A stretch of 64,000 nucleotides of DNA from Bugula neritina (lineage: Eukaryota; Bryozoa; Gymnolaemata; Cheilostomatida; Bugulidae), in NCBI GenBank assembly GCA_964035545.1, contig OZ037767.1, positions 20,128,628 to 20,192,627 of the forward strand, read 5' to 3'. Shown one piece after another: positions 13,642-25,170 of the stretch; the stretch's first letter is position 1; each line of letters begins with the position of its first letter. The position numbers were made by a program, and so were the translations under genes. Under the pieces are notes generated by a model. That model was not told where the DNA came from. It saw only the letters and a list, made by a program, of their open reading frames with translations, and did no database searches.

Positions 13642-13712
13642 TCAGCAATAACTGAAATCCCACCTTATTGTGTGGTAAATTTACAAGAATAACAAAATGT
13701 ATTCAAGAAAGG
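13642..13712 (+). repeat. First copy of a dispersed ~70-110 bp repeat (six copies in 13.6-25.4 kb)
   Basis: The core contains CCCAGCTTATTGTGTAGTAA (with small changes), then a CAAGAATAA run and an AAGAAAGGAAGTAGAT end, often followed by AAAAAGGAATATAAACATTA. Copies lie near 13642-13712, 13848-13957, 15757-15858, 17999-18087, 25069-25170 and 25272-25392, all in the same orientation. Two copies lie near the two ends of each 2.1 kb duplicated segment. It may be a short non-autonomous element or the footprint used in the duplication; I cannot decide. Confidence 0.75.
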
Positions 13713-13720
13713 AAGTAGAT

Positions 13721-15855
13721 AGTATTGTCCCATGGAATAACTAACATGCATTCAACAAGGTAATTGAAAATAAACTAGTCCATCAGTAAAAAGACTAAGA
13801 TCAATTTCATGATGTTCTTGTTCTCCATTAAATAATGTTCTCATATTGCTGTATTAATTGAAATCCCAGCTTATTGTGTAGTAAATTTACAAGAATAACA
13901 AAATGTATCTAAGAAAGGAAGTAAATATAAAAAAGGAATATAAACATTACATAATTAGATTGTGGGAACTCAAAGGATATTATGGAAACTAAAACCAAAT
14001 TATGACACAATTAAAAGCTCCAGTCAGTTGATCCATTGCATGGCATCTAAAAAGATTAATTTATTTCTGATAAACACATTTCATAGCTGGTGTTGCTTTA
14101 ATTTCTCTGTTGTAAAGTTGCGTGAAAATTTTTTTTATCTTCAATTCCCAAAACTGGATGCAATTTGTTCAAATTATAGTTAGGTCAAAGCATTCATACA
14201 ACTTTGTGTTATATACCTACATTGATAGAACACTTCTTCAAACATTTATTAAATCTTCTCTCTAAATGGTAATAATTTATTATACAGTGTGTTATTTCTT
14301 TCATTCAACAATAACTAGTACTGTTTCATAAATCAACAAAGTTATAAGTACATACATGAAAGTAAAAACTTAATCACATAGCATTCTACAAAACTTGTTC
14401 TATGAATATAAAAAAGATTAAAATAGCCTAAATTACTAATAATAACTTAAATCTTGACCATCCATAGTTGACTTTCCTGTATACTTATGATTATTCAATT
14501 TGGTTTAGACTGGTTCAATTATTAGTTATATGTCCGTCGACAATTTAGCTATCAGCTAAACAATTAGGAAAAAACATTTAATAACAATAGCAATTAAAAT
14601 GCAACAACTTTATAGCCATATAACATTTCAAAACTCGATAATGATTAAAAAGGCATTCTAGTTGTTTTTGTGCTATTTTCAGTCTTCTCAATTTGCTATA
14701 ATCATTTTTATTATGATGTAAATTGATTTCTGTCACAATTCAGTTGCAATGAATTATGTTAGTATAAGAGATTAAGAAGTTTTCATGACAAACTATCATG
14801 TGTTCAAGGGGCTAATAGCTGTTTCCAAGTAGTGGGAAAGTCCTAGTCATTAGTCAACAACATTATTTTATGACAATTCTTAAGTCACGCCAACAAAGAT
14901 ATTATCTACCAGCATGATTATTTTTATATTTAATCTGTATAAATAGTAACAATTCGTTATGTCTAGTCAGGTAATGAATCAAAAAGATTCTTTCAAATCC
15001 TGTGACTCACCACAAATGGCTTAAAATAGTTTGTTTCATATTTCACACCCACCCAATAAATTGTTTTCATTATAACTTGTGGTTTACAAAATTTCACTGA
15101 ATCACACAACTTTCATTGTTTTATTATTATGAATGATATCTGAACATCAATTGATTTTTTGGCTATATTATTATATTATAAATACCCCTAAATATTATTA
15201 ATATATAATACAGAAGAAGTAGTTTTTTTATAGGTAATAGAGTTGCAGGTCAATCATATGAACAGGTGTCATGGAATCATTGGCAACAGAGAGCAGGTGT
15301 TTGTCTCATATAACACTTCTTGTATAGCAAATGTCGTTCATTGTTTCTGGCTGCTGCCATTGATGACATCATGGTTTCCGTGAAGCAATGAAACTCTCTG
15401 TCACTCAGATGCTTACTGTGGAAAGAGTGAATAGCTTCCGTGAAACATGTCTGGACTTGCCCAAGACAACATACTTGGAAATTTGTTGTTATACCAGGAA
15501 GTGACAACTTCCGATAAACATTTGCTATGAAATGGTCTGGTGATATCTAACAGTCTTATTTCTGATTTCACCCTCAAATCACTGCCATATGCACTTAGTT
15601 ATGTTCATTAAGAAAGCTTGGTAAGTGAATAAAATTATGTCTTGTTGCTTCTGCATAGTAAAAAATTCTTAAAGAAAGCTACACATTAAAATTAAATCCT
15701 ATTTTATTTAGCTTGAAGTGGGAAGTTTGCCAATTTGTGAATTATTTTGAGTTTAACAACTAAAATCCCAGCTTATTGTGTAGTAAATTTATGAGAATAA
15801 TACAATGTGTCCAAGAAAGGAAGTAGATATAAAAAGGAATATAAACATTACATAA
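13721..15855. repeat. Duplicated ~2.1 kb segment, copy A (uninterrupted)
   Basis: The sequence from AGTATTGTCCCATGGAATAA to ACATTACATAA is nearly identical to copy B at 17878-25170 once two insertions are removed from B (about 2135 versus 2128 bases). Copy A keeps the empty target sites of both insertions: at about 13934-13950 (AAAAAAGGAATATAAACATT) for the LINE and at about 15231-15240 (TATAGGTAATAG) for the TA-element. No coding gene is supported inside: the one shared reading frame (15277-15507, minus) differs from its partner in copy B almost only by amino-acid-changing substitutions. Confidence 0.9.
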
Positions 15856-17877
15856 CAATACTGTGGAAACTTAAGGAGCACTGTGGAAAACAAATGAGTA
15901 GGACATGGTTAAACCATTTTCAGATGACCCATTAGAGTTACATAATTTTTAAAAAATTATAATTAATAGTTTGTTGTGTTTTGTGAGGAAAACATGGTGT
16001 CATTTCTTGTCAAATACAATTCATCACATTTTCATCCCTAATTTGATTTTGTTAAAAACTAACTGCTCTAGTGGAAAATTACTGCTTGAGATTTTACACA
16101 TTTTAGTATATAAATCAAAGCAGCTGTCAATTTTGTTGTAAAAAAGGCTCAATACCAACTAAATTAATTGCAATAATTTGATTATATGGCAAGAGACATA
16201 GTGAATTGATTATATAAATCATGGGAAATCATCAGGTGTAGTAATAAAACAAAAATTTCTTACTGCAATAGTCCTATTCAATCAATTGCTAATTATATAT
16301 ATAAGTACTCCTATTAAATAGTGCAGTTTTCTATAATATATTGCAGTGGACTGTATCGTCCTGCAGTGTTATGTATGAACACGTCTCCATTCTCCTGTTA
16401 GAACGCATGTATCTGTTGATCACTGGTGTTTCACTAGCTTGGTTGTCCATATGCTAGTTATTCAATAGTTAACTTAGTTTTGTTAAATCTGCCATGAAAT
16501 AAAAAGCAAACATCTTCGTTGTTTGACATCATATTAGTCATTATTTAGCCAGGGTTGATTATAAAAGACAGATGTGATGTAAACAGTGTCCAACTGAAAG
16601 CCAGCAAGGCATCTACAATTATAATAGCTACATCATTTCATTATATTATATGGCATTATAACTTGCTATAATAACATGTTTTAATTCTGATATATTATAT
16701 TACAATATGTGATACCATTGTTTTATATTAATTATTGAATTAATAGATGTTATATCATTTTCTTTATTCATATACAGCAAACCATTCCATAACATTTCTA
16801 GTAACTCCAGGAAATCATTTTACTTCCTGGTATACTGTAAACCGTTCAAGTTTTGGGCAAGTCCAGACATGTTTCATGGGAACTTTTACATGATTCAGCA
16901 TGCTGTTTTACATGACGTAAATATTGATACATGCGAGTGATTAAATATAGATGTTAAATATGCTGGTACAGACTTATATGTAAATGTCTACCAGCACATG
17001 TTGAATATGCTGGTAGGTATTTACATGTAAACATTTACCAGCATATTATGTTTATATGTAATCTGTGCAATGTTTGTGTTTATATACTCTTTCAAAATAA
17101 TCATAAAATAATTTTATTGATTTATGACTGGGATTTTCCTACTATTTAGAAACTGCTATAATTCCTTTAAACACGTGATAGTTGTCATAGAAACTTCTTA
17201 ATATCTCTTATTTGAACATCCAAATTTATTGTACTTACAGTCATAATAACAGTAATAAAGTCAAAATAATTCATTATAATATAATATTAGTCTATAGGTA
17301 ATACAACTAAACAACTTTATCAACTATATGTATATAATTCAATTAAACATATTCTATTACTACAGTATTTTTCACATGGGATATGTCTAAATTCAGAAAT
17401 ATATTTTCATGAAAATTGGTTGTATTACATTATTTCGGAATCTACAACATAATTAAAGTTTCTATAAGGTTTATAGTAATCTGCTTATAAGTATAATATA
17501 CTTCTTGTTGAATTGAAACTATATTGACATAGTAATTGAATGCAAAAACATGTAAAAATATATATCGAAAATTCATCTTAGTATGAAAATACGTAGCAGT
17601 TATATCACAAATTCACATGTTTCAATAAAATGTAGTTTTTAAATATATACTATAATAGCATTAAATACTTAGTAACTAGATTTAGATATAATACCACTAT
17701 TGGTTCAAGGTTAATTATTTTATAACATGACAAGTAATCAAGTGTGACTATTCTAGAACATGAATCAGGAAATGATCAGTTGAGTAATTCTGGTTGTTAC
17801 AGGAAACACCTTCTCTTTAGTGACAAACAGGTGAATGAGTTTGGAGTTCCCTGGAAATTCCCGCAGAAGTATTGTCC
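15856..17877. other. Spacer between duplicated segments A and B, no gene seen
   Basis: AT-rich DNA. Two items stand out. Around 16790-16882 lies an inverted, diverged piece of the segment-A sequence found near 15435-15510 (shared core GGGCAAGTCCAGACATGTTT on the plus strand). At 16956-17047 there are two adjacent imperfect palindromes built on ATATGCTGGTA. No exon or transposon open reading frame is recognised. Confidence 0.55.
17004..17047. repeat. 44-bp near-perfect palindrome (stem-loop potential)
   Basis: Arms AATATGCTGGTA and TACCAGCATATT flank a centre of TTTACATGTAAA type; most positions pair. A second, less perfect inverted repeat with the same ATATGCTGGTA arm lies directly to the left (about 16956-17002). 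It could be the end of a foldback element or a hairpin RNA; no transcript evidence is visible. Confidence 0.7.
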
Positions 17878-18130
17878 CATGGAATAACTAACATGCATTC
17901 AACAAGGTAATAGAAAATAAACTAGTCCATCAGTAAAAAGACTAAGTTCAATTTCATGATGTTCTTGTTCTCCATTAAATAATGTTTTCACATTGCTGTA
18001 TTAATTGAAATTCCAGCTTATTGTGTAGTAAATTTACAAGAATAACAAAATGTATCCAAGAAAGGAATAAATATAAAAAAGGAATATCTCTCTCTTTTTG
18101 CTATCCCTCTAAGTAGAGTATGGTATCTGC

Positions 18131-20220
18131 CTACAGCTGTTTGTGAGTAGCTTGATGACTTCTATGTCCTATCAGTGATCTGCATATGCGGTCACAGCGG
18201 AAGCATTTGAGGTCATCACTTGGTGTGTCTGTTGAGCTAAGCCTTCTTGCGGCCAGCTCTAAGTTCGTCTCTGTGTCGCATTCTTTTTTCTTCAAAGATT
18301 TGCATGCCTTTATGAACCATAGATCTCCATCTGGTCCTCCTTGCGGCATTCCATTCCCAGGTCTCTGTTCTGATGTGAGAGCGCTTCATACTGTCTTTGA
18401 GACAGTCTTTAAAGCGCTTCCTCTGTCCTCCTTGCAATCTTTTACCTATTTGTAGCTCCCCATAAAGGATCTGTTTAGGAAGTCTGTGTCCTTTCATTCT
18501 CACTACATGTCCCGACCAAAAAAGTCTGTTCTTGATGATGAGGCTTTCAAGGCTTGGAATCTTTGTTTGTTGGTATACGCTGTTATTAGTGTGCTTGTCA
18601 GTCCATTTGATGTCCAGTATTCCTCGCAATTTCCTCATGTGATAACTTTCTAGCTTCTTTATGTTAGTACCGTAGGTAGCCCATGTCTCAGATGCATACA
18701 GAAATGTTGGTATGATGACAGCCTTGTACATTTTCAGCTTTGTGGTTACCTGCAGGTTAGAGCTGTCAAAGACTCTCTGCCTCAGCTTGCTGTAAGCAAT
18801 ACTAGCAGCTTGAAGCCGTCTGTCTATCTCTCTCCCCAGATCCGCCTTTGATGACAGGTTGCTTCCTATGTACACAAAATCATCAACAGGGCACAATGTT
18901 TCACCCCCAGCAACAATAGTGGGAGGGTCAACAATTTTTCCTGGTTCTTGTTGGCAGATAACTTGTGTCTTCTTTGCATTTAGCTTCAGTCCGAGAGAGT
19001 TGTAAGCCTTCTCGAATGCTGTCATAGCAGCTTGAAGATGTTCTTCAGAATCCGCCACTAGAGCATTGTCATCAGCATACTGTGACTCAAGGACTGATGT
19101 CTCTGATGTTAGTGTCTTGGCGCGCAGTCTTTGCAGGTTAAACAGGTCCCCGATACGATAGTTTAGTCTGATGCCTGTAGGAAGTTCTTGTTTCACAAGG
19201 TACAGCACAGCAAACAAGTAGATGGAGAACAGCGTTGGAGCTATAACACAGCCCTGTTTTACACCAGTTTGCACCCTGAAAGATTCTGATTTTTGGCCAT
19301 CGATTAGGACAGATGCTTCCATCTGATTATGGAAGAGACGGACCATTGTCACAAACTTCAGGGGACATCCAATCTTTCCAAGTATGGTCCAGAAAGATGT
19401 TCTGTCCACAGTATCAAAAGCTTTTGTCAGATCGATGAAGGCCATGTACAGGTCCTAGTGCTGTTCTCTACACTTCTCCTAAATCTGCGTTGCAGCAAAG
19501 ATCATATTCACTGTGCCTCTACCTGGTCGGAAGCCACACTGAGATTCGGGGAGAATGTCTTCTGCTATGTGTGAAAGTCTTGTACATAGAATTCTGGCTA
19601 AGATCTTACCACAGAGTGTCTTATCACCCTTTTTGAAAATAGTCACAATCAGTGCGTCACGTAGATTGTCTGGTATACTCTCAGGTGTCCAGATATGCAA
19701 GAAGAGCTTGTGCAGTCTCCTGCTGAGTTCAGAGCCTCCATGAAGATCTCGGCAGGTATTCCAGCAGCACCAGCAGCTTTCCCCCATTTCATCGCTTTTA
19801 TTGCAGATTTCGATTCCAGAAAAGATGGCTCTTTTGACATCTGGTCATGGTACTGCAGCTGAGGGAGCTTCTGCAGAACTGTATTGTCAACCAAAGAGGT
19901 CTGGTTCAAGAGGCACGAAAAATGTTCTTTCCAACATTGCCTGATATCATCCTTATCCTTGTAAAGTACACCGTCCTTGTCCTTGACTGGAGCTGATTCT
20001 CGAGACATTGGTCTATACAGCTTCCTGGTTTCTGCAAAAAACTCTCTGGTCTTGTTTTGATCTGCTAAATTCTGCAGTTTCATTGCTTTTTCGGTCCACC
20101 AGTCATTTTGCATCTTCTGGATACGTCTCTGCACATCTGCTCTCACTGCATGGTATGTCTGCTTCTTATCTTTATTCCTGAAGTCATCTTGCCATGTTGA
20201 AAATTTTACTCGCTTCTGAG
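18131..20220 (-). pseudogene. LINE reverse transcriptase and C-terminal CCHH-like segment (broken)
   Basis: RT motifs in order on the minus strand: IFKKGDKT, SQCGFRPGRGT, FIDLTKAFDTVDR, TGVKQGCVIAPTLFSIYL and the catalytic YADD box (in 19445-18237). The longest intact piece is 402 codons. Between FKKGDKTLCG and KILARIL a block normally present in this kind of RT is missing, which looks like an in-frame deletion of roughly a dozen codons. Two in-frame TAGs lie between ATQI and DLYMAFID. The last piece (18349-18131) is in another frame and ends with CFRCDRICRSLIGHRSHQAT followed by His, a C2-H2-like pattern. The protein cannot be made as one chain. Confidence 0.88.
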
Positions 20221-20249
20221 CCAGTAGTTGCTCAATTACATGATCATTT

Positions 20250-21250
20250 TCATTGAACCAGTCCTGGTGGAGTTTCTAGCACAGCTTTACAAGTCTCGGT
20301 GATGCAGCTCTTCAGACAGGTCCAATTAGTGTCAACATTTTTGTCCTCGGGTAGGTCTTTCAGTTTTTCGGTAATCTTGCTCTCAAGGTTTTGTCTCACT
20401 GCCGGTTGTTGGAGGAGTCTGATATTGAACTGTGGTCGTGGTGTGTGTTTTACTCGGCGGTGTGTGGGCTGAATTGAGAAGCTCAACAAAGCTTTTACAA
20501 GTCTGTGGTCTGTCCAGCAGCTGTCTGATGAATCGATAGCCTTCGTAATCTTCACATCAGCCAAGTCTCTGCATCTGGTGATTATGTAGTCTATTAGGTG
20601 CCAGTGACCGGAACGTGGGTGTCTCCAGGAAGTTTTATGCCTATTCTTCTGTCTGAACATGGTGTTTGTGATTACAAGTCTAAGTTCTGCACATTTGCTG
20701 AGAAGCATCAGACTATTTGCATTCACATTACCAATACCGTCTTTGCGATAACCCCTTTCCAAGTCTCACTGTCAGTACCAACTTTTGCGTTGAAGTCTCC
20801 CAGTAGAACAACCTTGTTAGCAATTGGGATCTGTGACAATGCGTGATCAAGAGCTGAGTAGAATAGCTCCTTGTCAGCCTGTTCAGCTAAAAGCGTTGGA
20901 GCATGTGCGCTGACCAGGGTAGCTTTCCTGTTATTTCCAATGTTTATCTGCAGAGTCATCAGTCGATCCAAGATTCCAACAGGAAGATGATCCATGTGCT
21001 TTACCAGTTCATTCTTGACAGCAAAACCCACTCCATACAGCCTGTGGTCATCTGCCTCCTTTCCTTTCCAATAGAATGTATAGCCGCCACCCACCTCAGT
21101 CAACTGACTCTCATTTGCGAGTTTAGTCTCTTGAAGTGCAGCGATATCAATATTCAGTCTTCTGAGTTTACGCGCCACAAATGCAGTATGCCTCTCAGGT
21201 CTGTCACTGCTCTTATTGTCCATAAGTGTTCAAACGTTCCATGTTGCCAA
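20250..21250 (-). pseudogene. LINE endonuclease domain (broken)
   Basis: Motifs of the exonuclease-endonuclease-phosphatase fold are present: a LQETKL box with the catalytic Glu (in the piece 21223-20723), GDFNAKVG further on, and TDHRLV (Asp-His pair) in the piece 20762-20250. The frame changes near 20750, between GDFNAKVGT and the NGIGNVNAN-like stretch. A TGA at 21230-21232 interrupts the WNV-TLMDNK start of the domain, most simply a CGA to TGA change. In living elements this enzyme nicks target DNA to prime reverse transcription. Confidence 0.85.
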
Positions 21251-23218
21251 TGTCATATATTGTTTTCTACCACATGAAGGTGAACCATCTGAATGCGGTA
21301 TTCCAGCCAGGTTGAGGTTGAACAGACCATGTTTAGGACACATTTTCTAGTTCTTTCCTCGGATTGAGGTGAGCAGGGTGGTCCCTAAGAAGGGCTGCTT
21401 AGTCCTGAAAGCCACTACCGAACATCTCTCCTGTCCAATCCAAAAGATGAGCGACTGATAAGCTTTCACCGCCTATGTGCTAGTTGGGAGCTGAGGACTT
21501 CCAGGCTTCACTACCCTGTCCCCGTCGCCACCTTCTAATCGCCATAGGGCTTTGTAAGTGTCTGCAGGCAGAATGCTGTGCGTGGATTAAAGTGGTTCTC
21601 ATGATGCACTGCAGAGAGCCACTGGCTTGGCTTGTCATACCCTGATCCAATGGCAAGGATACCTCGACAATTGGGGATATAATAAGTTGCAATGGACAAC
21701 CGTTGGTCTGTAGGAGACTCATCTGCCCTTACCAGCTGATGGTATTGCTGTCGGGATTCCATGGGCCTGAGATGCTTCCTGGTGGATATTGTTTTTAGTT
21801 TCTCCAGGTCCATCTAAAGAGGAGTTGTCGGTTTAGTTGCCGATGGCCCGACCCATGCAACAGGTAGTACTGGATTACATGGTTACCAGTAGCAGGTTAG
21901 CGATCAACCTGACCTGAAAAAAGGAATATAAACATTACATAACTAGATTGTGGGAACTCAAGGGATATTATGGAAACTAAAACCAAATTATGACACAATT
22001 AAAAGCTCCAGTCAGTTGATCCATTGCATGGCATTTAAAAAGATTAATTTTTTTCTGATAAACACATTTCATAGCTGGTGTTGCTTTAATTTCTCTGTTG
22101 TAAAGTTGTGTGAAAATTTTTTTTATCTTTAATTCCCGAAATTAGATGCAGCTTGTTTAAATTATAGTTAGGTCAAAGCATTCATACAACTTTGTGTTAT
22201 ACATTGATAGAACACTTCTTCAAACAATTATTAAATCTTCTCTCTAAATGTTAATAATTTATTATACAGTGTGTTATTTCTTTCATTCAACAATAACTAG
22301 TACTGTTTCATAAATCAACAAAGTTATAAGCACATACATGAAAGTAAAAACTTAATCACATAGCATTCTACAAAACTTGTTCTATGAATATAAAAAAGAT
22401 TAAAATAGCCTAAATTACTAATAATAACTTAAATCTTGACCATCCATAGTTGACTTTCCTGCATACTTATGATTATTCAATTTGGATTAGACTGGTTCAA
22501 TTATTAGTTATATGTTCGTGGACAATTTAGCTATCAGCCAAACAATTAGGAAAAAACATTTAATAACAATAGCAATTAAAATGCAACAACTTTATAGCCA
22601 TATAACATTTCAAAACTCGATAATGATTAAAAAGGCATTCTAGTTGTTTTTGTGCTATTTTCAGTCTTCTCAATTTGCTATAATCATTTTTATTATGATG
22701 TAAATTGATTTCTGTCACAATTCAGTTGCAATGAATTATGTTAGTATAAGAGATTAAGGAGTTTTCATGACAAACTATCATGTGTTTAAGGGGCTATTAG
22801 CTGTTTCTAAGTAGTGGGAAAGTCCCAGTCATTATTCAACAACATTATTTTATGACAATTCTTAAGTCACGCCAACAAAAATATTATCTACGAGCATTAT
22901 TATTTTTATATTTAATCTGTATAAATAGTAACAATTCGTCATGTCTAGTCATGTAATGAATCAAAAAGATTCTTTTAAATTCTGTGACTCACCACAAATG
23001 GCTTAAAATAGTTTGTTTCATATTTCACGCCCACCCAATAAATTGTTTTCCTTATAACTTGTAGTTTACAAAATTTCACTGAATCACACAACTTTCATTG
23101 TTTTATTATTATGAATGATATATGGACATCAATTGATTTTTTGGCTATATTATTATATTATAAATATCCCTAAATATTATTAATATATAATACAGAAAAA
23201 GTAGTTTTTTTATAGGTA

Positions 23219-24539
23219 GGGGTAACGGGGGCACAACAGTCATAGGGGTACAAAAAGCAGGCCAAATTGTGAAAGAACTTATTGACTTAGAGTTGTGATT
23301 TTTTTAAGAAAAAGGTATTGACAAAATTATTTAACCTTTGTAGTTTCAACACTTGCGGAACCTACGTGTTAAAAAGGCGAGTAAAAAACTGTTTTTACCT
23401 AATTTTTGTAAATTTTTTAAGATGTCGTTAAAGCTTTATAACTTTTTACACTCAAAGGTAACAAGCCTAGATTTTACTGATATTGTTGCCATTGCTTGTC
23501 TCTACATTGCTTAACTAGTATAACAGCAAACTCTGAAATAAATTTTCCTTGAGCCACATTTATTTTCAATTTGGCCACACGGGGCACAATGGGCCACGCT
23601 GACCGGGGCACAATGGGCCACCTGATTATTGCACCCTGATCATTGTTATTAACTTGTTTGCCCAAAAAGTTGGTTGAAATGTTGCTAAAATCTATAAATA
23701 TAGCCATTTCTGACTTTTTTGTAAATTATCAAAGACATCATGGTGAGACTACCAAACTATAAGGTGAAGCTCCTCTAATATATACATCTGATGAGGTTAT
23801 AGCTTTGCCATTTTATACCTACATAATACAAAACACTCTGCTGTTGCTACTAGTGGATAGTCATGATATTCATTATATGTTATATCATTGAGGAAATATA
23901 CATGTATTTGACTAAAATTAATTGCGATTTGGTTCTCCCCCTCTCCCTTCTGTACTCCAGCCACAAACCGCAGCCATGCACCAATTATCTACAGTTCATA
24001 GAAAAAAGTCCACTTGAAATTTTGTAGTACATGTTCCTAACGTTTTTTTCTGATAAGAGTTCCTGTGAAGTGAAAATAAAAAAACATTTTTTTTAGTTCT
24101 AAACAGTAACGATAATGGCACCGTAGAAATGAGTGATGTGCGTGTGGTTTTGCCTTCCTCTGCTATCCTTGGTGGCACAAACTTTACAGCTAAAACATGA
24201 TTTTTGCTGTAGATCTGAAAGAATATGTTTATTTATTTGTAATATTAAATAAATAAAGATCAGATGCAACAAAATCAGCAAAGTTTCAATATATTTGTTG
24301 TGTCCCACCCAGTGGTCCATTGTACCCCGGTACCGGGGCAAAATGGGCCGATTTTTTCGTCATGAAAATTTCTTTATTCTGAAAGTTGTGAGAGAGATAG
24401 AAACACCAAACTGACACCTGTAATAGACAACAGATGCAGGATTTAGACTAGCGATTATTGAACTAGTAACTTGAAAAACAGACGAATGAGAGCAGAAAAT
24501 CCAAATTCGCCCGTTGTGCCCCCCCCCCCCCGTTACCCC
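23219..24539. mobile_element. 1.32 kb DNA transposon (apparently non-autonomous), TA target duplication
   Basis: Terminal inverted repeats: the left end starts GGGGTAACGGGGGCACAAC. The right end reads as the same sequence on the minus strand but with a 13-base G run in place of five. It is flanked by TA at 23217-23218 and 24540-24541; copy A has a single TA at the empty site. The inside has repeated GGGGCACAATGGGCCA motifs (near 23580-23622) and a related one near 24335-24350. No full transposase is present; the longest minus-strand frames are 77-80 codons with no catalytic triad that I can see. TA duplication is typical of Tc1/mariner/pogo-type elements, but the superfamily is not proven. 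Confidence 0.9.
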
Positions 24540-25170
24540 TAATAGAGTTGCGAATCAATCATATGAACAGGTGTCATGGAATCATTATTGGCAACAGAGA
24601 GCAGGTGTTTGTCTCATATAACACTTCTTGTATAGCAGTTGTGGCTCATTGTTTCTGGCTGCTACCATTGATGACATCATGGTTTCTGTGAAGCAATGCA
24701 ACTCTCTGTCACTCAGATGCTTACTGTGGAAATAGTGAATAGCTTTCGTGAAACATGTCTGGACTTGCCCAAGACAACATACTTGGAAATTTGTTGTTAT
24801 ACCAGGAAGTGACAACTTCCGATAAAAATTTGCTAAAATGCTACGAAATGATCTGGTGATATCTAATAGTCTTATATCTAATTTCACCCTCAAATCACTG
24901 CCATATGCAATTAGTTATGTTCATTAATAAAGCTTGATCAGTGAATAAAATTACATCTTGGTTCTTCTTATAGTAATAAATTCTTAAAGAAAGCTACACA
25001 TTAAAATTCAATCCTATTTCATTTAGCTTGAAGTGGGAAGTTTGCCAATTTGTGAATTATTTTGAGTTTAACAACTAAAATCCCAGCTTATTGTGTAGTG
25101 AATTTACAAGAATAATACAATGTGTCCAAGAAAGGAAGTAGATATAAAAAGGAATATGAACATTACATAA

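Larger units (their letters stand above)
18088..21916 (-). mobile_element. Full-length or near-full-length decayed LINE with EN, RT and C-terminal zinc-finger-like end
   Basis: Flanked by direct repeats AAAAAAGGAATAT at 18075-18087 and 21917-21929, and absent from the matching site in copy A, so both boundaries are known. On the minus strand the order is: short leader reading frames (about 21813-21535), an apurinic-like endonuclease, a reverse transcriptase, and a Cys/His-rich C-terminal segment. The 3' end on the minus strand is a short A- and GA-rich tail (AAAAAGAGAGAGA) and not a long poly(A). Several stops and frameshifts show that the copy is dead. The clade was not determined. Confidence 0.93.
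17878..25170. repeat. Duplicated ~2.1 kb segment, copy B, split by two insertions
   Basis: Matches copy A (13721-15855) in the same orientation. It is interrupted by a minus-strand LINE at 18088-21916 with 13-bp flanking duplications, and by a TA-flanked DNA element at 23219-24539. Removing both, with one copy of each target duplication, leaves about 2128 bases, within a few bases of copy A. Substitutions between A and B are scattered and sparse. Confidence 0.9.

Noticed and set aside
13962-14183. Plus-strand frame repeated at 21950-22132
   Set aside because: Lies in the duplicated segment, broken at different places in the two copies; no motif.
15277-15507. Minus-strand frame shared by copy A and copy B (also 24585-24893), looks conserved
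   Set aside because: Differences between the copies are almost all amino-acid changing (E/K, S/Y, F/L, A/V, R/P), so there is no sign of protein selection; conservation is due to recent duplication.
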